Positions 20,059 through 29,612 are shown, counted from the stretch's first letter. The stretch is DNA of 64,000 nucleotides from Cyanobium sp. CZS48M (GCA_030373145.1 JAUCZK010000001.1:393165-457164); one strand, 5' to 3'. The notes: a model not told the origin generated them from the sequence alone. A program made the numbers and translations.

Positions 20059-20689
20059 CGCCGTAGATCTCCTGAATCTTCGCCAGTGCCTCTTCGCTCA
20101 ACACCAGCACATTGGCGTGGAGCAGGTCGAACACGTTGAGCTGATCAGCGGCGATCAGCTTCACCTTTTCGAGGTTGCGCACTGAGCGGCGCACCACGTC
20201 GGTTGGTGCATCGAGCACCAGCAGCACCTTGCTGCCCGTCGGCACCTCCCAGCGCTCCAGGGCCGCCACGATCTCCTTGGTCTTGGGAACCTCAAGATCA
20301 GTGGCGAAGCCCTTCACCACAAGGATGTCAGCGGAGCGGCTGATCAGGGCCGTGCGCAGGGCCAGACGACGTTCCTTGCGGTTCATCGCCAGGGTGTAGC
20401 TGCGGGGCTTGGGCCCGAAGATCACACCACCACCGGGGCGCAGCGGGGTGCGGATCGAACCCTGCCGAGCCCGGCCCGTGCCTTTCTGCTTGTAGGGCTT
20501 GCGACCGCCACCACGGACCTCGGCCCGGGTGAGGGTGCAGGCGGTGCCCTGTCGGGCATTGGCCAGCTGCCTCACCACCGCCCTGTGCACCAGGTCGGCG
20601 GCGGAGGATTTCTTGGCGACCTTCAGGTCAAGGGTGGCCTCACCGGCCTCCTTGCCCTGCCAATCGCGAACAACACAATTCACCATCAC
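20051..20689 (-). CDS. rplD: 50S ribosomal protein L4
   Basis: A 212-residue L4. The tunnel loop [22 protein letters not shown] is clear, and [20 protein letters not shown] plus the end follow. The frame opens with two Met codons; the second at 20686 ([12 protein letters not shown]) may be the true start. Order rplC-rplD-rplW-rplB is the S10 operon order, but rpsJ itself is not next to it. Confidence 0.97.
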   Translation of the reverse strand: MMVNCVVRDWQGKEAGEATLDLKVAKKSSAADLVHRAVVRQLANARQGTACTLTRAEVRGGGRKPYKQKGTGRARQGSIRTPLRPGGGVIFGPKPRSYTLAMNRKERRLALRTALISRSADILVVKGFATDLEVPKTKEIVAALERWEVPTGSKVLLVLDAPTDVVRRSVRNLEKVKLIAADQLNVFDLLHANVLVLSEEALAKIQEIYGDD

Positions 20690-20697
20690 ATTTCTCC

Positions 20698-21345
20698 TCA
20701 GTTCGCGGCCTTGGCGCCGACCCGCAGGGCGGGGCGGATGCTGAGCAGGGCACCGGGCTTGCCGGGCACCGAACCCTTCACCACCAGCAGGTTGCGCTCA
20801 TGGTCCACCTTGAGGATGGTGAGGCCGCGGGTGGTGATCTGCTTGCCGCCGTAGCGGCCCGCCATGCGCTTGCCCGGATAGACGCGGCCCGGCGTGGTGC
20901 CGGCACCGGTGGAACCGGGTTGGCGGTGGTTCTTGGAGCCGTGGCTCATGGGACCGCGGCTGAAACCATGGCGCTTCTGGTAGCCGGAGAAGCCCCGGCC
21001 GACCGTGTCGCCACTGACATCCACTTTCTGTCCGGCCTCGAAGGCTTCGACAGTGATGGAGGCGCCGAGCTCAAGGCCGTCAAGGGACTCGAGCCGGTAT
21101 TCCTGCAGGTGGCGCAGAAGCTCGTCGCCCGATTTGGCCAGGTGACCGGCCGCAGGCTTGTTGACGAGCTTCTCGCGGATCTCGCCAAAACCGATCTGCG
21201 CGGCGCTGTAGCCGTCGGTGGCGGGAGTTTTGAGTTGGGTGATGCGGCAGGGGCCCGCCTCGATCACGGTGACCGGGATGGATTTGCCGTTGGGGTCGAA
21301 GAACTGAGACATGCCCAGTTTCTTCCCAAGGATGCCGAAGGACAT
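20698..21345 (-). CDS. rplC: 50S ribosomal protein L3
   Basis: A 215-residue L3, first gene of the cluster. Start at the ATG at 21345 ([20 protein letters not shown]). The loop reaching the peptidyl-transferase centre, [20 protein letters not shown] and [17 protein letters not shown], is complete. An in-frame extension to 21447 is not conserved. The promoter for the whole supercluster should lie in the 413 bp upstream. Confidence 0.97.
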   Translation of the reverse strand: MSFGILGKKLGMSQFFDPNGKSIPVTVIEAGPCRITQLKTPATDGYSAAQIGFGEIREKLVNKPAAGHLAKSGDELLRHLQEYRLESLDGLELGASITVEAFEAGQKVDVSGDTVGRGFSGYQKRHGFSRGPMSHGSKNHRQPGSTGAGTTPGRVYPGKRMAGRYGGKQITTRGLTILKVDHERNLLVVKGSVPGKPGALLSIRPALRVGAKAAN

Positions 21346-21758
21346 AGGAGGGAGAAACGCCAGCGGGACAGTGGCGCGCACTGGGGCGAACCACTCGGGA
21401 CTGAATCGTGCAGACACGCTGGGCCAGAAAACTGGCTCCGGAACCACTGGGAGGACGAATCTTCCAGGCGATTGCGGGTGGGCTAGCGGTTGGCGAAACA
21501 GTTGGCTGGGACTTGTCCGCGCCTGCTGGGCAGGGCGGCAGTATCCCGGCGGCTGAGGCGTTGCGCGGCTTTACAGCCGGCAAGCCTGGCCGCACTGGCC
21601 AGAAGAGACCGTCGCCAGCGACGATCCCGCGCACAGCTCTGGAGGCCCGGCTAGCGGTCGGGCGCAGATCAAGTGCACAAGCGATAACCCTACCCCATGG
21701 GCTCCACCCACTTCATCCACTCCCTGCCAGACTTTCCACACCAGTTCTGCGCTGCCCC
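21346..21758. other. Non-coding divergent region between rplC and ndhN
   Basis: This 413-bp gap separates the minus-strand ribosomal supercluster from the plus-strand ndhN operon, so it should hold both promoters and the rplC leader. I see no conserved protein in any frame and no clear -10/-35 pair. A 10-bp direct repeat, ggctagcggt, occurs at 21481-21490 and 21649-21658. A ribosomal-protein leader structure is possible but I cannot fold it by eye. Confidence 0.5.
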
Positions 21759-22220
21759 ATGCCTCTGCTGCTCTCTGGCCGTCGCTTCCGTCAGGACCTG
21801 GAGAAGGCCGGTGCCCTGGCCCTCTACGCCCCCCTGGAGGGCGGCGCGGAAACCCGGCTGCTGCGCCGTCTGAGGGCGGCCGGCTATGGCGCCCAGATCA
21901 CCTCGGCCCGGGGCCTGGGTGATCCGGAGGTCTTCCTGTTCCAGAGCCACGGGGTTCGCCCGCCCCACCTCGGCCACCACAGCGTTGGCCGTGGGGCCGC
22001 TGTGGGTGAGGTGCAACGGGTGATGCCCCAGCTGGGGGCCCTGCTGGAGGGCACCAAGCCGATGGTGCTGTGGCTGCTGGAGGCCCAGGTGCTCTCCTCG
22101 GCTGAGCTGCAGTCGCTCTGCGCGCTCACCAGGCGCGAGTCCCGGCTCAAGATCGTGGCGGAGCTGGGCGGCTCCCGCAGCCTGCGCTGGACGCCCCTGG
22201 AGCCGATGCTTGCCGCCTGA
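21759..22220 (+). CDS. ndhN: NAD(P)H-quinone oxidoreductase subunit N
   Basis: A 153-residue oxygenic-phototroph-specific subunit of the NDH-1 complex, which feeds electrons from ferredoxin to plastoquinone in respiration and cyclic flow. I place the start at the ATG at 21759 ([20 protein letters not shown]). Family segments are [37 protein letters not shown] and [19 protein letters not shown]. It overlaps the ldpA start by 11 nt, an arrangement that suggests coupling. Confidence 0.93.
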   Translation: MPLLLSGRRFRQDLEKAGALALYAPLEGGAETRLLRRLRAAGYGAQITSARGLGDPEVFLFQSHGVRPPHLGHHSVGRGAAVGEVQRVMPQLGALLEGTKPMVLWLLEAQVLSSAELQSLCALTRRESRLKIVAELGGSRSLRWTPLEPMLAA

Positions 22221-23265
22221 GCAGGCCCTGGCCTGCGGTCGCTGGGTCAAGTTGATCTGCGGTGCCAGCAACCAGGATCTCGCTGCCATCGAAGACCTCT
22301 GCGGCCTCTACGCCCTCGCTGGTGTCCACTGCATCGACGTGGCGGCCGACGACGCGGTGGTGGCCGCTGCCCGCCGTGGCCTCAGCTGGGCCCGTGAGCA
22401 GCGGCCCCAGCTGAGTACCCCCTGGCTGATGCTCAGCCTCAGCGACGGCGAGGATCCCCATTTCCGCAAGGCCTGGTTCGACCCCAGCCGCTGCCCGCCC
22501 GACTGCCCCAGGCCCTGCGCCCGCGTCTGCCCGGCCGAGGCGATCCCGGCCGGGGCCGGCGTGAGCAGGGAGCGCTGCTACGGCTGTGGCCGCTGCCTGC
22601 CCGCCTGCCCCCTCGGACTGATCGAGGCCCGGAGCCATGGGCTTGATGCCACCGCCGTGCCGGAGCTCCTGGCCCGGTTGCGCCCGGATGCGGTGGAGAT
22701 TCACACCAGCCTGGGCCGGGGGGAGGCCTTCGCCCGGCGGCTGGAGCAGGTGGCGGCCTCGGGCCTGCCCTTGCGGCGCCTGGCGGTGAGTTGTGGCCTT
22801 GAGGCGGGCGCTGGCGCCGCCAGCCCCCGCCCCGGAGTCGGTCCGCGGGAGCTGGCCAGCGAGCTCTGGCAGCGATTCGCGTTGCTTCGCCGCCATCGCT
22901 TTCTGCCCCTCTGGCAACTCGATGGCCGACCGATGAGTGGCGACGTGGGCGATGGTACGGCCCATGCCGCCGTGAATCTTCTGCTGGCGCTGCGCCAGCT
23001 GGCGCCGCCGGGACCCCTGCAACTCGCGGGTGGCACCAACGGCCGCAGCCTGCCGCTGCTGCGCCAGCGCAGCGGCGGCCCCCAGTCCGCCCGCCGTGTC
23101 GCCGCCGGTGTGGCCTTCGGCGGGCTGGCCCGCCGGCTGCTGGCCCCGCTGGTGCTGGAGGCGGAGCGCCGCGGCCGGCGCCTGCTCGATGAACCCTCCC
23201 TCTGGCCCCAGGCCCTGACGCTGGCCCAGCAGCTGGTCTCGCCCTGGCTGGCCGCCGATGGCTAG
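22210..23265 (+). CDS. ldpA: Light-dependent period iron-sulfur protein LdpA
   Basis: LdpA is a cyanobacterial iron-sulfur protein that senses redox state and tunes the period of the KaiABC clock. The protein opens [19 protein letters not shown], typical of the family, and carries two cysteine clusters: [17 protein letters not shown] near residue 94-112 and [14 protein letters not shown] near residue 122-136, consistent with two ferredoxin-type [4Fe-4S] sites. The best start in frame is a TTG at 22210, inside the end of ndhN. The ndhN-ldpA pairing is common in cyanobacteria and supports the call. Confidence 0.88.
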   Translation: MPPEQALACGRWVKLICGASNQDLAAIEDLCGLYALAGVHCIDVAADDAVVAAARRGLSWAREQRPQLSTPWLMLSLSDGEDPHFRKAWFDPSRCPPDCPRPCARVCPAEAIPAGAGVSRERCYGCGRCLPACPLGLIEARSHGLDATAVPELLARLRPDAVEIHTSLGRGEAFARRLEQVAASGLPLRRLAVSCGLEAGAGAASPRPGVGPRELASELWQRFALLRRHRFLPLWQLDGRPMSGDVGDGTAHAAVNLLLALRQLAPPGPLQLAGGTNGRSLPLLRQRSGGPQSARRVAAGVAFGGLARRLLAPLVLEAERRGRRLLDEPSLWPQALTLAQQLVSPWLAADG

Positions 23266-23285
23266 AACGTCGAAGCAGAGGGGCC

Positions 23286-24980
23286 GTGTCCATGACCAGT
23301 CCACGTGTTGCACCCCTGGCCGCGGCCTCCTGGCCGATCAGCCCGCAGCGGATCACCGACGATCTCGACCGCCTGCTGGAGGTGCTGCCCGAGCGCGTCT
23401 GTGAGGCGCTGGCTAGTCCCTTCAGCCGTGATCAGTTGCTGGAGGTGGTGCTCGACCTGGGCCGCGCCCCGGAAGCCCGCTATCCGGGGCGCGCCCTGCT
23501 GCTGGATCAGCGACCGATCGAGCGCTCCGATCTGGCGGCGGTGGTGGGGCGGCTGGGGTCCTTCGGTGGCGACAACCGGGCCGGGATCGAGCGCACCCTG
23601 CACCGCATCAGTGCGATCCGCAACCGCGGCGGGGAGGTGGTGGGGCTCACCTGTCGGGTGGGCCGGGCGGTGTTCGGCACGGTGGAGATGGTGCGCGACC
23701 TGCTGGACAGTGGCCAGTCGCTACTGCTGATGGGCCGTCCGGGTGTGGGCAAGACCACGGCCCTGCGCGAGATCGCCCGGGTGCTGGCCGATGACCTGGA
23801 GCGGCGGGTGGTGGTGATCGACACCAGCAACGAGATCGCCGGCGATGGCGACATCCCCCATCCCGCCATCGGCCGGGCCCGGCGCATGCAGGTGGCGCGG
23901 CCTGAGCTGCAGCATCAGGTGATGATCGAGGCGGTGGAGAACCACATGCCCGAGGTGATCGTGATCGACGAGATCGGCACCGAACTCGAGGCCCAGGCGG
24001 CCCGCACCATTGCCGAGCGCGGCGTGATGCTGGTGGCCACGGCCCACGGCAACGAGCTGGCCAATCTGATCAAGAACCCCACCCTGGCCGACCTGATCGG
24101 CGGCATTCAGTCGGTCACCCTCGGAGATGAGGAGGCACGCCGGCGCGGCTGCCAGAAAACAGTGCTGGAGCGCTGCGCCGACCCCACCTTTCCCCTGGCG
24201 GTGGAGATGCACAGCCGCAGTCGCTGGCTGGTGCACCGCGATGTGGCCCGCACCGTCGATCAGCAGCTGCGGGGTCAGCCGGTGCGCCCCCAGGTCCGCG
24301 AGCTGGGCAGCGATGGCCTGTTGCGCCTCAACGATCCCGAGCCGGATCCGCCCTCGCCGCGGATGCCCCGCCGCGGGCTGGTGGCCGCTGCCGGCCGCCC
24401 GGCCCTGGCGCCGGTGCCCCTGCCTGATCCGGAGCTGCTCCCGCCCCATCGCCGTCCTGCAGCCCCCGCGCCCGTGGCTCCGCCCCTGCGCCTCTACTGC
24501 TGCGGGGTCAGCCCCCAGCTGCTGGAGCAGGTGGTGCGCAGCCGCCAGCTGCCCGTGCAGCGCGCCAGCCAGCTGGAGGAGGCCGACGCGGTACTGAGCC
24601 TGCGCCAGCAGCTGGGCCGCGAACCGCAGGTGCGCAGCCAGGCCCTGGAGCGGCATGTGCCGATCCTGGTGATCAAGGCTGACACCCTTCCCCAGATCCA
24701 GCGGGGTGTGGAGCGGCTTCTGCGCCGCCGTGCCGGTGATGGCGATGGGTCGGCAGCAGCCATGGGCCCTGCCGGTGCCCCTGACGACGCCCATGGCGCC
24801 ATGGAGGAATGCCGGCTGGCGGTGGAGCAGGTGGTGCTTCCCCAGGGCCGGCCGGTGGAGCTGCTGCCCCGCAGCGCACCGGTGCGCCGCATCCAGGCCG
24901 ATCAGGTGAACGGGTACGGCCTGCGCTGCGCAGAATTCGGCAGTGGCGATCTGCAGCGGCTGCGGGTCTTTCCCCCCTGA
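23286..24980 (+). CDS. AAA-type ATPase with C-terminal R3H-like domain (Ycf45/SpoIIIAA-like)
   Basis: A 564-residue ATPase of the family called Ycf45 in plastids. The ATPase core spans about residues 90-330 with Walker [10 protein letters not shown] at 150-158 and Walker B VIVIDEIG at 225-231; [12 protein letters not shown] is a sensor region. Residues 345-400 are Pro-rich. The last 30 residues ([13 protein letters not shown] ... QRLRVFP) look like a degenerate R3H single-strand nucleic-acid-binding domain. Start may be the GTG at 23286 or the ATG at 23292. It follows ldpA by 20 bp, so is probably in the same operon. Function in cyanobacteria is not known. Confidence 0.85.
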   Translation: MSMTSPRVAPLAAASWPISPQRITDDLDRLLEVLPERVCEALASPFSRDQLLEVVLDLGRAPEARYPGRALLLDQRPIERSDLAAVVGRLGSFGGDNRAGIERTLHRISAIRNRGGEVVGLTCRVGRAVFGTVEMVRDLLDSGQSLLLMGRPGVGKTTALREIARVLADDLERRVVVIDTSNEIAGDGDIPHPAIGRARRMQVARPELQHQVMIEAVENHMPEVIVIDEIGTELEAQAARTIAERGVMLVATAHGNELANLIKNPTLADLIGGIQSVTLGDEEARRRGCQKTVLERCADPTFPLAVEMHSRSRWLVHRDVARTVDQQLRGQPVRPQVRELGSDGLLRLNDPEPDPPSPRMPRRGLVAAAGRPALAPVPLPDPELLPPHRRPAAPAPVAPPLRLYCCGVSPQLLEQVVRSRQLPVQRASQLEEADAVLSLRQQLGREPQVRSQALERHVPILVIKADTLPQIQRGVERLLRRRAGDGDGSAAAMGPAGAPDDAHGAMEECRLAVEQVVLPQGRPVELLPRSAPVRRIQADQVNGYGLRCAEFGSGDLQRLRVFPP

Positions 24981-25137
24981 CTCACTGCGCCCAGAGGCAG
25001 CGGCTTCGCCACCGGCCCCCAGAGATTGACGAAGGACGGCCCGCTGTGGGTAACTAACAAGGCAACCGGTCAAGCGCCCGACCAACCCGGATCCACCCGC
25101 ATGGATCGCCTGGATTGGAAAGCCGCCACTGGAGCTT

Positions 25138-25209
25138 TGGGCCGTCGCCAAGTGGTAAGGCAGCGGGTTTTGGTCCCGCCATTCCTAGGTTCGAATCCTA
25201 GCGGCCCAG
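25138..25209 (+). tRNA. tRNA-Gln (UUG anticodon)
   Basis: A 72-nt cloverleaf. Acceptor TGGGCCG pairs with CGGCCCA, D-loop contains AAGTGGTAAGG, anticodon stem GCGGG/CCCGC encloses loop TTTTGGT (anticodon TTG), and the T-arm TAGGTTCGAATCCTA is canonical. Discriminator is G. CCA is not encoded. Confidence 0.97.
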
Positions 25210-25226
25210 TTTTGAGAGATCCCTGC

Positions 25227-25976
25227 GTGACCCCCAGCCCACTGCTGGTGTTCGACTTCGATGGCGTGCTCGTCGATGGCATGGAGGAGTACTGGTGGGC
25301 GGCCCGCCAGGCGGCCCTGAGCCTGCGGCCGGATCTGAGGCTTCCTGAGCAGGCGCCCGCCGCCTTTGTCCGGTTGCGCCCGCTGATCCACAAGGGCTGG
25401 GAGATGGTGCTGGTGGCCGCTGAGCTGGCCCGCGGCACCAGCGATCTCACGGCCCTTGGGGCGGCCTACGGCCAGGCTCTGGCTCCGTCCCTGGCCCACT
25501 GGGGCTGGAGCCCCGAGATCCTGCAGGCCAGCCTTGAGGCGGTGCGCCGCCAGGCCATTGCCGCCGATCGCCCCCACTGGCTGGCCCTGCACCGCCCCTA
25601 CCCCGGCGTGCCGCAACGGCTGCGGGCCCTGGCCCAGGAGGGGGCCGACTGGGCTGTGCTCACCACCAAGGGCGGGGCCTTCGCCCGGGAGCTGCTGGCG
25701 GCCCAGGGCCTCGCCCCCCTGCAGACCTTCGGCCATGAGGATGGGACCAAGCCCGAGGTGCTGCTGCGCCTGTGCGCGCTGCGGCGGCCGCTCTGGTTCA
25801 TCGAGGACCGCCGACCCACGCTGGAGGCGGTGCGGGCCACCGCCGGGCTGGAGGCGGTGCGTTGCTTCCTGGTGAGCTGGGGGTATCTGTCCCCCAGCGA
25901 TCTGATCGACCTGCCCGAGGGCCTGGCGCTGCTGGAGCCGTCGACCTTCGCGGCCCCCTTGGCGGCGTGGCCCTGA
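25227..25976 (+). CDS. HAD-superfamily hydrolase, phosphoglycolate phosphatase-like
   Basis: A 249-residue HAD hydrolase. The nucleophile loop is FDFDGVLVDGMEEYW (motif I DxDGV), motif II is LTTKGG, and the Lys/Asp motifs are DGTKPEVLL and FIEDRRPTLEAV. I choose the GTG at 25227, because longer in-frame starts run through tRNA-Gln. Substrate is unknown; phosphoglycolate or another small sugar phosphate is plausible. It is 17 bp downstream of tRNA-Gln and upstream of recA. Confidence 0.82.
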   Translation: MTPSPLLVFDFDGVLVDGMEEYWWAARQAALSLRPDLRLPEQAPAAFVRLRPLIHKGWEMVLVAAELARGTSDLTALGAAYGQALAPSLAHWGWSPEILQASLEAVRRQAIAADRPHWLALHRPYPGVPQRLRALAQEGADWAVLTTKGGAFARELLAAQGLAPLQTFGHEDGTKPEVLLRLCALRRPLWFIEDRRPTLEAVRATAGLEAVRCFLVSWGYLSPSDLIDLPEGLALLEPSTFAAPLAAWP

Positions 25977-25984
25977 TCCGCTAG

Positions 25985-25998
25985 CGTACGCCTGTACT
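25985..25998 (+). promoter_or_regulatory. LexA-like SOS box upstream of recA
   Basis: The 14-mer cgtacgcctgtact fits the cyanobacterial LexA consensus RGTACNNNDGTWCB at 13 of 14 positions (only the first base differs). It is a palindrome of GTAC-N4-GTAC. It lies about 157 bp before the recA ATG and 9 bp after the HAD stop. A weak -10-like TACTAAT overlaps its right half, which would suit repression. Confidence 0.6.
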
Positions 25999-26154
25999 AA
26001 TTCAAAGTTGTCCGGCGCCAGGGGCGCTGCCGCTGGTTCGCCACCTCCTTGATACAACCAGCGGCTTTGGTGGCACCTCTAGCTGTGAGGCCGCACGGCG
26101 ACAGGCCCCCAGGGTCCGTCCCTTTCCGGTCCGTTCCTTCATTCTTTTCTGACC

Positions 26155-27378
26155 ATGCCTGCCGACCACAAGAGCACCGACCTCAGGGCTGCCCAGCCCC
26201 GCTCCTCGAGCGCAGCGACGGCGGCCGGGGCGGCTGAGCGCGACAAGGCCCTCAACCTGGTGCTCGGCCAGATCGAGCGCAACTTCGGCAAGGGCTCGAT
26301 CATGCGCCTGGGGGATGCCTCCCGGATGCGGGTGGAAACGATGCCCACCGGTGCCCTCACCCTCGATCTGGCCCTGGGCGGTGGCTATCCCAAGGGCCGG
26401 GTGGTGGAGGTCTACGGGCCGGAGAGTTCCGGCAAGACCACCCTCACCCTCCATGCCATCGCCGAAGCCCAGCGCCGCGGTGGGGTGGCCGCCTTCGTGG
26501 ATGCCGAGCATGCGCTCGATCCGGTCTATGCCGCGGCCCTGGGGGTCGATGTGGAGAACCTGCTGGTCTCCCAGCCCGACACGGGTGAAATGGCCCTGGA
26601 GATCGTTGATCAGCTGGTGCGCTCCGCCGCGGTCGACATCGTTGTGGTCGACTCCGTGGCGGCCCTGACGCCCCGCGCCGAGATCGAGGGGGAGATGGGG
26701 GACCTGGCGGTGGGCAGCCAGGCGCGGCTGATGAGCCAGGCGATGCGCAAGATCACCGGCAACATCGGCAAGTCGGGCTGCACGGTGATCTTCCTCAACC
26801 AGCTGCGCCAGAAGATCGGTGTCACCTATGGCAACCCTGAAACCACCACCGGCGGCAACGCCCTCAAGTTCTATGCCTCGGTGCGGCTCGACATCCGTCG
26901 CATTCAGACCCTCAAGCGCGGCACGGAGGAATACGGCATCCGCGCCAAGGTGAAGGTGGCGAAGAACAAGGTGGCGCCACCGTTCCGCATCGCTGAGTTC
27001 GACATCCTCTTCGGCCGTGGCATCAGCACCCTGGGCTGTGTGATCGATCTGGCCGAGGAAACCGGTGTGGTGATCCGCAAGGGGGCCTGGTACAGCTACG
27101 GCGGCGACAACATCGGCCAGGGCCGCGACAACACCATCACCTGGCTGGAGCAGAACCCTGAGCAGAAGGAGCTGATCGAGGCTGAGGTTCGCCGCAGGCT
27201 CACTGAAGGGGCTGATGTGACCGCCAATTCGCTCAAGCCATTGGCAGCGGCGGCCGCCAAGCTGGCCGCCAACGGCTCAGCCGCCGCCAGTTCAGCGGCA
27301 TCGGCCCCTGCTGAACCGGACTCCAGCGAATCAGCGCTGGAGTCCGGTTCAGCCTCCCTGGAGCCTGCCGCCAGCTGA
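26155..27378 (+). CDS. recA: Recombinase RecA
   Basis: RecA catalyses strand exchange and activates LexA self-cleavage. Core motifs: Walker [23 protein letters not shown], Walker [12 protein letters not shown], loop 2 region [23 protein letters not shown]. At 407 residues it is longer than the usual 350; the extra part is a C-terminal tail of about 50 residues rich in Ala, Ser and Glu. The DNA for the tail contains a perfect 19-bp inverted repeat (listed separately). It has a LexA-like box upstream and no recX beside it. It converges on the DUF1815 gene with a 12-bp gap. Confidence 0.97.
   Translation: MPADHKSTDLRAAQPRSSSAATAAGAAERDKALNLVLGQIERNFGKGSIMRLGDASRMRVETMPTGALTLDLALGGGYPKGRVVEVYGPESSGKTTLTLHAIAEAQRRGGVAAFVDAEHALDPVYAAALGVDVENLLVSQPDTGEMALEIVDQLVRSAAVDIVVVDSVAALTPRAEIEGEMGDLAVGSQARLMSQAMRKITGNIGKSGCTVIFLNQLRQKIGVTYGNPETTTGGNALKFYASVRLDIRRIQTLKRGTEEYGIRAKVKVAKNKVAPPFRIAEFDILFGRGISTLGCVIDLAEETGVVIRKGAWYSYGGDNIGQGRDNTITWLEQNPEQKELIEAEVRRRLTEGADVTANSLKPLAAAAAKLAANGSAAASSAASAPAEPDSSESALESGSASLEPAAS
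27310..27353. repeat. Perfect 19-bp inverted repeat inside the 3' coding end of recA
   Basis: Left arm 27310-27328 and right arm 27335-27353 are exact reverse complements, separated by the 6-nt loop aatcag. The arms start gctgaaccgg and end ccggttcagc. The frame stays open and the repeat encodes [15 protein letters not shown] of the RecA tail. No T tract follows, so it is not a standard terminator. Confidence 0.9.
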
Positions 27379-27390
27379 GATCAGCTCAGC

Positions 27391-27771
27391 TCAGATCAGG
27401 GGAGCCTCAAGCCTGCTGGCCTGGGGCTCTTGCCCGGGCTTAGCAGCAGTTGGGGTGGGCGCTGGAGCCTGTTGCAGAACGGTGGCGACCCGTTGCAGCT
27501 CCTGGATCGCCTCGGCCCCTTCGAGTTTCACCAGTTCGCAGCCGTGGCGTGATTCCACCCAGCTGATGCCGAAGTCGGAGACAAGAAAACGCACCATGTG
27601 GGCATCCCCGAGGTCGGCCACAAACGATGCCCCATGGCCATCCCGGCCATCACCGCAGACGTAGCAGGTGGCCACCAAGCCTTTGCGCTGCAGGCTGTTG
27701 GCCAGGGCCTGCAAGCTCATCACTAGGTCTAGCACCACGGAGCGGTACTGCTCAGCGAGGCGGGGAAACAT
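27391..27771 (-). CDS. DUF1815 family protein
   Basis: A 126-residue cyanobacterial protein of unknown function. The family core is recognised from MFPRLAEQYRSVVLDLVMSLQ, CYVCGDGRDGHGASFVADLG and HMVRFLVSDFGISWVESRH, then LVKLEGAEAIQELQ. I place the start at the ATG at 27771; an in-frame extension to 27846 is not conserved. A Pro/Ala/Gln-rich tail of about 25 residues follows the core. A 7-bp stem (agctgag...ctcagct) sits in the short gap to recA. Confidence 0.85.
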   Translation of the reverse strand: MFPRLAEQYRSVVLDLVMSLQALANSLQRKGLVATCYVCGDGRDGHGASFVADLGDAHMVRFLVSDFGISWVESRHGCELVKLEGAEAIQELQRVATVLQQAPAPTPTAAKPGQEPQASRLEAPLI

Positions 27772-27858
27772 CGGCCAGCTCAGGATTTCCAGTGATCCTA
27801 AGGTTTTCTTCCATTTTCTGCTGTGGGCTGGGGCCGGTGTGGGCAAAGGCGCACCCGA

Positions 27859-28110
27859 TCAATCCGAGAGGGTCCACCAGCCGGCGGCCGGTCCGACGAA
27901 ACGCACCGTGATCCAGAACAGCACCAGGGCCGCAATGCCCACCCAGGCCCCCTGGGTGGAGACCTGAACGAAGCGGTCGGCCTGGCGGCGGGTCAACGGC
28001 AGCCAGGGGGCCAGCCGTGGGGAGGTGTCCTTGGCCTTGGCCGATCCGGTCTGCTTCTGCGGCCCGCGCGGCGGCAATCCCTGTTCTGATCGGCGTTTGG
28101 CCTCTCCCAT
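27859..28110 (-). CDS. DUF2839 small membrane protein
   Basis: An 83-residue protein starting MGEAKRRSEQGLPPR, the signature opening of the cyanobacterial DUF2839 family. One hydrophobic segment near residues 50-73 (GIAALVLFWITVRFVGPAAGWW) suggests a single membrane span with a basic, cytosolic N-terminus. The start at 28110 is chosen over an in-frame one at 28137. Function is not known. It is upstream of the DUF1815 gene on the same strand. Confidence 0.82.
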   Translation of the reverse strand: MGEAKRRSEQGLPPRGPQKQTGSAKAKDTSPRLAPWLPLTRRQADRFVQVSTQGAWVGIAALVLFWITVRFVGPAAGWWTLSD

Positions 28111-28178
28111 GCTTCCCGGCGACGTCCTGGCGGCCACCAGGCTACGGGCTCCACTTCGACGGCTGGACCGCTCAGGTG

Positions 28179-29612
28179 TCAGAGCGGCAGCAGCCGGTTC
28201 AGGGCCACCCAGGGTTCCAAGGCACTGAGCACCTGCTGCCCCCAGCTGCGGCTGCGCAGGCGTCCGTCCAGCACCGCCAGCCGCCCGCCGCCCCGGCGCA
28301 GTCCCGCCAGCGCCAGCTGCAGTCGGGTCATGGCCTCCGGCAGCAGCAGGTCCCGAAACCAGTCGCGGCCGGCCAGCCGCAGCCGGCTGACCCGGGCTGC
28401 CGTGAGCGGGTCTTCAAGGCTGGCGATCGGCAGCGGACCGACGATCACCTGGCGCGGCAGGGGCAGCCGCCCCTGATGGTCCAGCCACCACTGCCAGCCG
28501 CAGCAGATCACCCCATTGCTCTCCGGGGCGGTGGTTTCATGGCCCACCCGGCGGCCGAACTCCGCCGCCAGGGCGCTGGCGAGGCTGAGCCGCTGGGAGT
28601 GTTCATCCACCAGCACGATCGTCAGGCCGCTCTGGCCCAGCACCAGTCGTCGGCAGTGATCGAGCAGATGGGTGCCGAAGTGGGGGCTGTTGGGGAACGG
28701 TTGGCCCAGGGGCGCATACAGCGGCAGGGGATCGGAGAGGGGCGGATCCGCGAGGTTCACGTTCACCTGCGGGTGGATGCCGGCCAGGCAGGCGCTGCGC
28801 CCGAACTGGCCCACCAGCACGGCGCCGCGGTGCTCCAGCAGCCCCTCCATGGCCTCCAGGGGCTCCAGGGGCTGGCGGTGAAGGCGCCACTGCAGCAGCT
28901 CCCGGTCAACGCTGGCCCAGCTGGTCCAGCCAGGGCCGACCGCTGAACGCCAGAGCTGCCAGGCCTCCGGCAGGGGGCCCAGCAGCGCCAGCAGGTGCCG
29001 CAGGGGGGCTTCCTCCTCGGGAGTGATCGGCACCAGGCCCGAAGGCGTGCGCGGATGGGCGAAGATCCGCCGGCTCATGCGCTCATGCAGGGCCAGCAGG
29101 CTGGGTTCGGCGCTGGGCAGGACCCGTCGCAGCCGCTCCCAGTCGCTGTTGTCGATCGGACGGTCGAGGGCCAGGCGCAACTGCTGGTGCAGCCGCTCGG
29201 CCTCCGGCACCACCAGTTGCCGCTGCCCCAGCTGGCCCTGGCGCCAGGCCAGCTCCAGTTCCGCGTGGTTCAGCAGCCAGAGAGGGGCCTCGCCGGGGGC
29301 GTCGGCAGATCCTTCCCAGCAGGGCAGCTGCAGCCCCACCGCCTTCAGCCTGGGCATCTCCACCTGCTGCAGGCGTCGGCGCAGGGGATCGCTCAGCACC
29401 AGGGCGATCGAGGCATCCCCCAGGGCCAGGGGCACCAGCAGGCCCACCAGCCAGTCGGGGTCGCTGCCTGGCGCCAGGCGCACCAGGGTGTGGTCAGAGC
29501 GCCGCAGGCTGCGCGCCACCAGCCGGCTCATGGTCAGGTGGTGCGGCCAGCGGATGCCGCCCTCCTGGCGCAGGAGTTGCTTGAGCTGCTGGTGGGCGCG
29601 GGCTTCCAACAT
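28179..29612 (-). CDS. XPD/DinG-like helicase-related protein with degenerate motifs
   Basis: A 477-residue protein from the ATG at 29612 (MLEARAHQQLKQLLRQEGG). Its layout follows DinG/XPD helicases: NHAELELA (115-122) matches the 'tNHalLl' motif, GRLPLPRQVIVGPLPIASLEDPL matches the 'lP.........LPF..P..PL' segment, and LLPEAMTRLQL ... LAVLDGRLRSRSWG matches the C-terminal motif VI region. However, the nucleotide-binding position reads APGSDPDWL (47-55) instead of GxGKT, the DEAH position reads VPEAERL, and the QxxGRxxR arginine finger reads QLALAGLRRGGG. I infer an inactive or re-purposed helicase fold. It is divergent from tyrA by 42 bp. Confidence 0.65.
   Translation of the reverse strand: MLEARAHQQLKQLLRQEGGIRWPHHLTMSRLVARSLRRSDHTLVRLAPGSDPDWLVGLLVPLALGDASIALVLSDPLRRRLQQVEMPRLKAVGLQLPCWEGSADAPGEAPLWLLNHAELELAWRQGQLGQRQLVVPEAERLHQQLRLALDRPIDNSDWERLRRVLPSAEPSLLALHERMSRRIFAHPRTPSGLVPITPEEEAPLRHLLALLGPLPEAWQLWRSAVGPGWTSWASVDRELLQWRLHRQPLEPLEAMEGLLEHRGAVLVGQFGRSACLAGIHPQVNVNLADPPLSDPLPLYAPLGQPFPNSPHFGTHLLDHCRRLVLGQSGLTIVLVDEHSQRLSLASALAAEFGRRVGHETTAPESNGVICCGWQWWLDHQGRLPLPRQVIVGPLPIASLEDPLTAARVSRLRLAGRDWFRDLLLPEAMTRLQLALAGLRRGGGRLAVLDGRLRSRSWGQQVLSALEPWVALNRLLPL

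Noticed and set aside
19045..20139. A 364-codon plus-strand frame across rplB and rplW
   Set aside because: The minus strand encodes L2 and L23 with conserved motifs. The plus frame has none.
21481..21658. 10-bp direct repeat ggctagcggt in the rplC-ndhN gap as an operator
   Set aside because: Only 10 bp, 168 bp apart, in GC-rich DNA, so likely chance.
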